64,000 bases of DNA from Burkholderiales bacterium (GTDB taxonomy: Bacteria; Pseudomonadota; Gammaproteobacteria; Burkholderiales; Burkholderiaceae). Within the stretch, counting starts at the first letter, position 1. The number at the start of each line of letters is the position of its first letter. Below are positions 57,945 to 64,000 of this stretch, in pieces. Below the pieces are notes generated by a model, which worked only from the letters and a program-made list of their open reading frames with translations, had not been told where the DNA came from and did not search any database. Position numbers and translations under genes: made by a program. Location of the stretch: positions 62,001 to 126,000 of the forward strand of contig JAMFSK010000003.1 of assembly GCA_026225235.1 (NCBI GenBank), written 5' to 3'.

Positions 57945-58332
57945 TCGTATTCTCCTCGTTATCGATTTTTCGCACCGACGGCATCCCGCCATCCGGCTCT
58001 CGTAGATGGGCTCGACCCCTCGCCCCCGGTCTGCTGCGAGTGTAGCGCAGCACCCGCGCGTGCGCCGCCCACAAAGGCGCTCTCAGGGTTTGTCCTGACT
58101 ATTAAGGACGCTCTTAAATGTACGGGGGAGGCTTGTTTTCGGATTTCGAAATTTGGGCGGCTCGTGGCGCAGCGGTATTTTTTGCCAGAATGCCTGTGCT
58201 CGTGGCGGTGCTACACGATTTTCAGTTTTCGAGTAACCAATTAATACCCGAGACGTATAGCGGGCGTTATCACTCGTAAAACGTTTGCAAGTCGATTCCT
58301 TATTTTTATTGCAAACCCGCTTTAAAAAAAGC

Positions 58333-58359
58333 TAAAGCTCGCGGCGCGCCTTCCGTTAA
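58333..58359 (+). promoter_or_regulatory. Candidate sigma-28 (FliA) promoter of the chemosensory operon
   Basis: TAAAGCTC, 11 bases, then TCCGTTAA compares with the flagellar consensus TAAAGTTT-N11-GCCGATAA, with six of eight matches in each half and exact spacing. Chemotaxis genes are commonly sigma-28-dependent. It would give a leader of about 240 bases that includes the hairpin at 58532-58561. Confidence 0.4.
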
Positions 58360-58531
58360 TCCCTTCTAACAGGATCGGTTTATGTGGCGACGCGCGATCT
58401 TACTTAACCCTTGCGTACAGGGAAGCAGGGGAAGCATCCAGACAGGGGGCCGGTCGACCTGAGGGTCGCAAATAAAATCGGCAAAAACTGCTTGCTTATA
58501 AATACATGAAGATGTTTGAGCGTGTGCGCTA

Positions 58532-58567
58532 CCGGACGAGGCGACAAGCCGCCTCGTCCGGGTTTTA
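58532..58567 (+). terminator. Terminator-like hairpin in the chemoreceptor leader
   Basis: A perfect 12-base stem (58532-58543 with 58550-58561) and six-base loop are followed by GTTTTATT. The hairpin lies only about 45 bases before the chemoreceptor ATG. It could terminate upstream transcription or act as an attenuator on the operon's own leader. Confidence 0.6.
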
Positions 58568-58608
58568 TTCGCCCTGACGGTATCGAACCTTCAATCTCGG
58601 GAGTCACC

Positions 58609-60306
58609 ATGGAAGCAGTCAAGCAGGATCAGCAGCGCAGCACGGAGGAGTTGAACGCGGTCTATGCCGCCTTGCAGCGCGTTCAAGCCGTGATCGAATT
58701 CGACCTGAACGGTTTGATTCTCCATGCCAACGAGAATTTCCTAAATACCCTCGGTTACACGCTGGAAGAAGTGGTCGGCAAGCATCACCGCATCTTCTGC
58801 GACCCCGACTACGCGGCGAGTGCGGCGTACCCCGCTTTCTGGGCAAAGCTTCAGCGCGGCGAGTTCGAACGCGGTGAATATCGCCGGCTCGGCAAGAATG
58901 GCCGTGAAGTCTGGATTCAGGCTTCGTATAACCCCGTCATGGATGCCGAGGGTCGGCCTTATAAGGTGATCAAGTTCGCCACTGACGTGAGCGCACTCAA
59001 GCAACGCAACGCCGAGTATGAGGGCCGGGTCAACGCGATCGACAAGGCGCAGGCCGTGATCGAATTCAATCTCGACGGCACGGTGCTGGGCGCGAACCAG
59101 AACTTTCTCGACGTGGTCGGCTATGCGCTCGACGAGATCATCGGCGAGCATCACCGGATGTTTTGCCCGCCCGATTTTGCGCAGAGCGTCGAATACCGGC
59201 GCTTCTGGCAAAAACTCAATCGCGGCGAGTTTGACGCGAACCGCTACATGCGCGTCGCCAAGGGCGGCAAGACAATCTGGATTCAGGCGACGTATAACCC
59301 GATCCTCGATGCAAACGGTCGTCCGTGGAAGGTCGTCAAGTTCGCGACCGACGTGACCGCGCAGGTCGAACTCGAGACCGAGGTGAAGCGCAAGGCCGAG
59401 AGCGACGCGGTCAAAGTCGCGCATCTGCTCGAGGCCGTCGAGCGTGCGGCCAAGGGTGACCTCAGCGCACATATCGAGGCGAACGGCAAGGAGCCGCTCG
59501 ATCTGCTCGCCGAGGGGATTCGCGCGATGATCGGCGACTTGCGCGGCGTGATCGGCAAGGTCGTCTTTGCGGCCGGGGCGTTCACCGGTTCCTCGCAGCA
59601 GATCGCCGAGATGTCGAACGGCGTGGCGGCCGGGGCGCAGAGCCTGGGTGCGACGGTCGAACAGATGAATGCCTCGATCGAGGAGCTGACCGCGTCGATT
59701 AACGCGATTGCCGAAAACGGCCGCGGCGCCGACGGTGTCGCCAAGGCAACCCAGAATGAAGCGTTGCTTGGCGCAAAGGCCGTCGCTAAGTCGATCGAGG
59801 CGATGGAACTCATCAACAAATCGTCGGAAGACATCAGCGAGATCATCAAGGTGATCGGCGAGATTGCGAGTCAGACCAACCTGCTGGCTTTCAACGCCGC
59901 GATCGAGGCGGCGCGTGCCGGCGAACACGGGCTCGGTTTCTCGGTCGTGGCCGACGAAGTGCGCAAGCTCGCGGAACGCTCGTCGCAGGCCACCAAGGAA
60001 ATCTCCAAGCTCATTAACGAGTCGGTCAAGCGTGTGGCGGCGGGCAGCGATATCTCGCGGCAGGCGGCCGATGCGTTCGAGAAGATCGTCAACGGGGTCG
60101 AGCGGACCACCCAGGCGATCTCGGAAATCGCCTGCGCAGCGGACGAGCAACTGGTCGCCGCGCGCGAAGTCAGCGCCGCGATTCAGCACGTTGCCGAGCA
60201 GACCGAGAAATCAGCCATGTCCTGCGACAACATTGCGCGCGAGACCGGCCAACTGAGTGTCGGTGCGGGTGATCTCAACACCACCGTAGCCCGTTTCGTC
60301 GTCTGA
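58609..60306 (+). CDS. Soluble double-PAS methyl-accepting chemotaxis protein
   Basis: This 565-residue chemoreceptor has no membrane helix. Two tandem PAS domains (about residues 20-140 and 145-265) are near-duplicates, sharing QAVIEF, GxHHRxFC, WIQAxYNP and KFATDV. A HAMP-like segment follows, and then a signalling domain with the conserved tip [20 protein letters not shown]. It should sense an intracellular cue such as redox, oxygen or a metabolite, Aer-like, and control CheA. ATG 58609 follows GGGAG; the open frame from 58516 includes the leader hairpin and is rejected. The cheR gene starts one base after its stop. Confidence 0.92.
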   Translation: MEAVKQDQQRSTEELNAVYAALQRVQAVIEFDLNGLILHANENFLNTLGYTLEEVVGKHHRIFCDPDYAASAAYPAFWAKLQRGEFERGEYRRLGKNGREVWIQASYNPVMDAEGRPYKVIKFATDVSALKQRNAEYEGRVNAIDKAQAVIEFNLDGTVLGANQNFLDVVGYALDEIIGEHHRMFCPPDFAQSVEYRRFWQKLNRGEFDANRYMRVAKGGKTIWIQATYNPILDANGRPWKVVKFATDVTAQVELETEVKRKAESDAVKVAHLLEAVERAAKGDLSAHIEANGKEPLDLLAEGIRAMIGDLRGVIGKVVFAAGAFTGSSQQIAEMSNGVAAGAQSLGATVEQMNASIEELTASINAIAENGRGADGVAKATQNEALLGAKAVAKSIEAMELINKSSEDISEIIKVIGEIASQTNLLAFNAAIEAARAGEHGLGFSVVADEVRKLAERSSQATKEISKLINESVKRVAAGSDISRQAADAFEKIVNGVERTTQAISEIACAADEQLVAAREVSAAIQHVAEQTEKSAMSCDNIARETGQLSVGAGDLNTTVARFVV

Positions 60307-60307
60307 T

Positions 60308-61198
60308 ATGGCGCTCGATCCCCAAACCATGGCCTCGGCGTGGACGCCGGCCGTGCGCGCACGCACCGACGAAGACGCGCTCGACGATGCGGATCTGCGC
60401 AAGCTGCTCGCGATGGTGCGTGAACATACCGGTATCGCGATGACAGAGCGCAAGCGCAGCTTGTTGCAGGGGCGCTTGCGGCCCCGCATGCGGGCATTGT
60501 CGATCCCGACCTATGCCGACTACTTGCGCCGGGTGGAGTCGCAGCCGGGCGAAGTCCCGTATTTCATCGATCTCGTGACCACCAACGAGACCGCATTCTT
60601 TCGCACGCCACGCGTGTGGGCGTATTTTGGCGATCACTTCTTGCCCGAATGGCAGGCCGCCCACCCGCGCGAAACCCTGCAGGTCTGGTCGGCGGCGGCT
60701 TCCTCGGGTGAGGAGTCGTACTCGGTTGCGATGCTCGCCGACGGCCTGCGACTGGCGCATCCGTCTTTCGACTACCGCATCTTCGGCACCGATATCTGCT
60801 CCACCGTGGTGGCAAGCGCGCGGGCGGGACGCTATCAGGGTCGTTCGATCGAACAACTGGTTGCGAGCCGGCCCGATCTGATTGCCCGTTACTTCTGTGC
60901 CGAGGAAGGTGGCTGGCGGGTGACGACCGACTTGCGCTCGCGCGTTCAGGTCGAATGTCACAACCTGATGCAGCCTCTCGCGCGCGGACGCCAGTTCGAT
61001 ATCGTGTTCCTGCGCAATGTGCTGATCTATTTCGATGCCCCTACTCAGCAACGGATCGTCGCGAACATCTGTGGCGCGATGAAACCGGGTGCCTTGCTGG
61101 TGCTTGGCGAATCCGAGTCACTGCAGCGTTTCGACACGGGCTTGAAGTTCGAGCAACCGTTGTTCTATCGCAAGGCGGCTGGCAATGACGGCGCCTGA
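60308..61198 (+). CDS. cheR: Chemotaxis protein methyltransferase CheR
   Basis: This 296-residue enzyme transfers methyl groups from S-adenosylmethionine to glutamates of chemoreceptors. It has the all-helical CheR_N domain (LRKLLAMVREHTGIAM), the substrate region LVTTNETAFFRTP and the SAM-binding motif QVWSAAASSGEESYS. A later QFDIVFLRNVLIYFD block is also typical. It starts one base after the chemoreceptor stop and overlaps cheD by 14 bases, so the operon is tightly coupled. Confidence 0.93.
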   Translation: MALDPQTMASAWTPAVRARTDEDALDDADLRKLLAMVREHTGIAMTERKRSLLQGRLRPRMRALSIPTYADYLRRVESQPGEVPYFIDLVTTNETAFFRTPRVWAYFGDHFLPEWQAAHPRETLQVWSAAASSGEESYSVAMLADGLRLAHPSFDYRIFGTDICSTVVASARAGRYQGRSIEQLVASRPDLIARYFCAEEGGWRVTTDLRSRVQVECHNLMQPLARGRQFDIVFLRNVLIYFDAPTQQRIVANICGAMKPGALLVLGESESLQRFDTGLKFEQPLFYRKAAGNDGA

Positions 61199-61775
61199 AC
61201 GCACCGAACGCCCCGAACGCGGGTCCGAACCCGAAGTCACGGTTCGGATTGGCGAAGCCAAGTTCGCGGCGAGCGGTTCGCTCAAGGCCACGCTTGGCTC
61301 ATGTGTCGGCATTGGCCTGCTGTGGCGCGCGCGCCAGTGCTGCGTGCTCGCGCACTGCCTGTTGCCAAGCGCGCCCGCGCAGGGTGTGTCGTCGCCGTTT
61401 CGTGTCGATGCCTCGGCGGACGCCAGCGTGAGCGCCCGGTACGTCGGCGATACCCTGCCGGTGTTGTTTCAGCTGCTCGAAGTCGACCGGCGCGCCTATG
61501 GCGAACTGGAAGCCGTGCTGGTCGGTGGCGCGCGTCTGGCCAAACTCGGCCTTGGCGCGGCCGGGCAGATCGGTCTGCACAATATCGACGCCGCGCGCCT
61601 TGCGCTCACCCGGGCCGGCTTGCGTGTCGTGCTCGAACAGGTCGGTGGCGAGCGTGGCTGGCAAGTGTGGCTCGATGCGTCACAGATGCGTTATAGCGCC
61701 CGCGAAATCGCGGTGCCCCCCGATCGTTTGACTGCACCCCACGAGGGACTTCATGGACATGCTCGAACTCGTTGA
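61185..61775 (+). CDS. cheD: Chemoreceptor glutamine deamidase CheD
   Basis: This 196-residue protein has the CheD catalytic cysteine in TLGSCVGIGL (Cys40) and histidine in VLAHCLLPS (His57), with the 17-residue spacing seen in the family. The later VGGARLAKL and IGLHNIDAARLAL blocks are also typical. It deamidates or demethylates receptor residues to tune adaptation. It overlaps cheR by 14 bases and the triple-CheW gene by 23 bases. Confidence 0.9.
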   Translation: MTAPERTERPERGSEPEVTVRIGEAKFAASGSLKATLGSCVGIGLLWRARQCCVLAHCLLPSAPAQGVSSPFRVDASADASVSARYVGDTLPVLFQLLEVDRRAYGELEAVLVGGARLAKLGLGAAGQIGLHNIDAARLALTRAGLRVVLEQVGGERGWQVWLDASQMRYSAREIAVPPDRLTAPHEGLHGHARTR

Positions 61776-63414
61776 TCAGCTGGAATCGCTGCCTGATCCG
61801 GCTCTGGCTCCAGCTCAGGCGCCGGATGATGCGCATCGCTCGCGAAGCGCGCACGCGGCCGTGCAGCGCCTTACCTCGCGGGAGTCGTCCGGATGGGAAG
61901 GCGAGGCGCTGACGTCGAGCCTGTACGGAACGTTTTTTCTCGAGAGTGTCGAGTTCGCGTTGCCTGTGGAAGTGATCCAGGAAGTGGTGATTTTTCCGGA
62001 ACGGGTGACCGCGATCCCCTTATCACCGGCGTTTCTGATCGGTGTATTCAATCTGCGCGGCACGATCGTTCCGGTGATCAGCCTGAATATCCTGCTGGGT
62101 CTGTCGTCGCGGGGCGCGGCCGAGGCCAGCAAGATTGCGATCGTCGATTTCGACGGCACGCGCGTGGGCCTGGTCTTTGACTCGACCGGTGAGATGCTGC
62201 GAGTTCAGGCGGCCGACAAACACGCGTTTCACTATGTCGACGACGCGCCCCATCATGTCGTGAAGGGCGCGCTCAAGCTCGCGGGTGGCGAGCGCATCAT
62301 CCAGGTCCTCGATCCGGCTGCGTTGCTGATGATCGAGCGGGTTCCACAGATCCTCGACAAACAGCGCAGCGGTGCCACGGCACGGCGCGGCACGCTCGCA
62401 CTGCGCCGTCAGTGCGTATCGTTCCGGCTCGGACGCACCGCGCTCGCCTTCGAGATCGGCGCGATCCACGAAATCGTCCGGGTGCCCGCGGTGCAGGAGT
62501 CCGTGCTGAAAAGTGATTTTTGCGTCGGCATGTTTGCGTTGCGCGGCGATGTGATGCCCTTGGTCGACTTCGGCGTGCTGCTCGGCATGTCGCGCACACC
62601 GGTGGATCTCGCGACGACGGGCATGGCCGATGAGCGCCGGGTGATGGTCTTGCGTCTCGGTGAGACCAGCGTGGGTCTGCTGGTCGACAGCGTCGACTCG
62701 ATCATTGGCTTTGCAGGCGACGATGTGTTGCCGATTCCGAGCGTCGGGGCGCGACGTGGTGCACTCTTCGCGGGATGGATCAGCCGCGCGGGCGGTGACG
62801 ATATCGTGCTGCTCAAACATGATGCTCTGCTCGCGGGGACGGAGCTGACGGCGCTGACGCAGGGCCATAGCCGTCTCTATGCCAACAGTGAAGGGCTTGC
62901 GGCGAAACAACGTCAGCGCGGGGAACGACAGGTTTTTATCACGTTCAAGCTCGACAATCTGATGGCGATGCCGATCGGCGACATCCGCGAGATCATCCGC
63001 TACACCGACGAGATGCTGACGCCTCCGGGCATGCCATCCGCCGTGCGCGGGATGCTCAACCTGCGGCGGCGCCTGGTGACGATTGTCGACCTGCGTGCCT
63101 TATATCAACTCAAGCCGCGCGGCGAGTCAGCCGCCGATGCGGCGCGCGCGAAGATCCTGATTGTCGAACGGGGCACGGATGCGTATGGACTGATCGTCGA
63201 TTCGGTCGAAAACATCGTGCATGTGTATGCCAGCGACAAGTTGCCGGTGCCATCCATGCTGATCGACGCGACGCAGAAGAATGTGCGCGGCGACCTCAGG
63301 GAAGTGATCGAAGTTCCGGACTCCGCCACCGTTGCGGGCGGCCCGTCACTGGCGATGATGGTGTTCGACGTTGCGCGCCTCACGCAACGGATTGCGCAGA
63401 CGCTTGAGGACTGA
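61753..63414 (+). CDS. Chemotaxis coupling protein with three CheW domains
   Basis: This 553-residue protein consists of three consecutive CheW-like domains (about residues 53-200, 215-365 and 395-545). Each has the hydrophobic receptor/kinase-binding strand set, for example LIGVFNLRGTIVPVISL, CVGMFALRGDVMPLVDF and VRGMLNLRRRLVTIVDL. CheW proteins normally have one domain of 150-170 residues and couple receptors to CheA. Three domains in one chain could bridge several receptor or CheA partners in an array. No CheA, CheY or CheB gene is visible downstream; the next gene is on the other strand. Confidence 0.88.
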   Translation: MDMLELVDQLESLPDPALAPAQAPDDAHRSRSAHAAVQRLTSRESSGWEGEALTSSLYGTFFLESVEFALPVEVIQEVVIFPERVTAIPLSPAFLIGVFNLRGTIVPVISLNILLGLSSRGAAEASKIAIVDFDGTRVGLVFDSTGEMLRVQAADKHAFHYVDDAPHHVVKGALKLAGGERIIQVLDPAALLMIERVPQILDKQRSGATARRGTLALRRQCVSFRLGRTALAFEIGAIHEIVRVPAVQESVLKSDFCVGMFALRGDVMPLVDFGVLLGMSRTPVDLATTGMADERRVMVLRLGETSVGLLVDSVDSIIGFAGDDVLPIPSVGARRGALFAGWISRAGGDDIVLLKHDALLAGTELTALTQGHSRLYANSEGLAAKQRQRGERQVFITFKLDNLMAMPIGDIREIIRYTDEMLTPPGMPSAVRGMLNLRRRLVTIVDLRALYQLKPRGESAADAARAKILIVERGTDAYGLIVDSVENIVHVYASDKLPVPSMLIDATQKNVRGDLREVIEVPDSATVAGGPSLAMMVFDVARLTQRIAQTLED

Positions 63415-63478
63415 AGGCAGCCACGCCCTCAGACGATAGCGGTCGGGAAGTCGTGGCGGTCGATGGCTCGGCGGGTGC

Positions 63479-64000
63479 TCAGGGCATGCTCACGTCGATC
63501 GACGAGCGCACCGGCGCAGCCCGAGCCGCGCGTCGCGCGCCGAGCAGGCGGTGCCCCAGGTTCAGCGCCGGCGATTCGACCCAGTGCCAGGAGACGAAGG
63601 CGCAGACGAAGATGACCGGCATCACGATGACAAACGCCAGCAGATGATGGAGTTGCGGCGCGATGCTCGCGAGACATTGCTGGATCACGAAGCCGTAGAC
63701 ATACAGGCCATACGAGTAGTCATGGCGCGGCACGAAGCGGTGCAGGGCGGGCAGCGTGCCGACCCAGAGCACCCCATAACCGAAGGCAAGATAGAACAAG
63801 GTGGGTCCGACCGCGGTGTCGCGCAGGCCAACATAGCCGGCGGCGAGGGCGAGCGCCGGAATCCAGTGCAATGCGACGTGATCGCGCCAACCGTAGAGCA
63901 GCATGCCTGCCAGGAAGAAGGGCACGGGCCAGAACGAATAACCGGATTGCAGCACCGTGAGGTCGGCCAGCAGGACCTCAGTGAAAGGGTGACGAAGCAG
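63479..64000 (-). CDS. Acyltransferase-3 family membrane protein (C-terminal part, truncated by window edge)
   Basis: The frame is open from the right edge to TGA at 63479-63481, giving 173 codons of the C-terminal half. It has at least four hydrophobic helices, including FLAGMLLYGW, YSYGLYVYGFVIQQCL and the closing SWHWVESPALNLGHRLL, a pattern of OafA/YrhL-type acyltransferase 3 proteins. These transfer acetyl or similar groups to surface sugars. The N-terminal half with the catalytic histidine lies outside the window. It converges on the triple-CheW gene. Confidence 0.8.
   Translation of the reverse strand: MLRHPFTEVLLADLTVLQSGYSFWPVPFFLAGMLLYGWRDHVALHWIPALALAAGYVGLRDTAVGPTLFYLAFGYGVLWVGTLPALHRFVPRHDYSYGLYVYGFVIQQCLASIAPQLHHLLAFVIVMPVIFVCAFVSWHWVESPALNLGHRLLGARRAARAAPVRSSIDVSMP

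Larger units (their letters stand above)
57945..58608. other. A+T-rich intergenic region upstream of the chemoreceptor operon
   Basis: A 664-base gap between the divergent MFS and chemoreceptor genes. The part from about 58200 to 58510 is clearly more A+T-rich than the rest of the window. It holds a sigma-28-like promoter candidate and, close to the chemoreceptor start, a terminator-like hairpin. No open frame in it looks coding. Confidence 0.6.

Overview
The window is about 63% G+C by eye. Gene content (ribose, RND efflux, TonB and chemotaxis genes with dense ATGA/TGATG stop-start overlaps, plus an aryl-polyene pigment cluster) fits a beta-proteobacterium of the Burkholderiaceae (Burkholderia/Paraburkholderia type). 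That placement is inference from style and content. No rRNA, tRNA, CRISPR array or complete insertion sequence was found.

Layout. (1) 1-5153: a ribose uptake and catabolism operon: tail of a binding protein, rbsA, rbsC, a LacI-type regulator, rbsK and rbsD. (2) 5227-9567: a 1321-residue DUF748/AsmA-like envelope protein, converging on an L-rhamnose mutarotase-family gene. (3) 10071-25765: the centrepiece, an aryl-polyene (xanthomonadin-like) gene cluster in two convergent arms. The plus arm encodes an acyl carrier protein, a flavin-dependent halogenase-like enzyme, a XanB2/FkbO-type chorismatase and a family 2 glycosyltransferase. The minus arm encodes a membrane protein, an AMP-ligase fused to a hotdog dehydratase, a lipid A-type acyltransferase, a LolA-like protein, an MMPL exporter, a polysaccharide deacetylase, a ketosynthase, a chain-length factor, a second dehydratase and a cation:proton antiporter. 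Together they would make a hydroxybenzoate starter from chorismate, load it on the carrier protein, extend and dehydrate it to a polyene, possibly halogenate it, attach it to a lipid or sugar and export it to the outer membrane. (4) 26102-29738: a small hypothetical gene, an SDR oxidoreductase, and tonB-exbB-exbD behind a Fur-like palindrome.

(5) 30158-36362: a second carbohydrate operon: TIM-barrel isomerase/epimerase, Gfo/Idh/MocA dehydrogenase and a complete ribose-type ABC importer, suggesting oxidation and isomerisation of an unidentified sugar. (6) 36363-40863: an accessory, partly decayed stretch with an IS3-like end, ORFans, frameshifted or nonsense-interrupted genes, and one intact aldo/keto reductase. 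(7) 40864-48787: mdtABC-type RND efflux genes; the MdtC-like pump carries a large low-complexity insertion. (8) 49044-55116: aspartoacylase/succinylglutamate desuccinylase-family gene, a CHASE3-type histidine kinase with an altered N-box, a REC-PAS-kinase-REC hybrid, and a DUF1571-type secreted protein. (9) 55240-57944: a TetR regulator and an MFS carboxylate-type transporter. (10) 58609-63414: a chemosensory operon: soluble double-PAS chemoreceptor, cheR, cheD and a protein with three CheW domains. The window ends inside an acyltransferase-3 gene.

Most starts were moved downstream of the longest possible ORF where a ribosome-binding site or an overlap with the upstream stop supported it.
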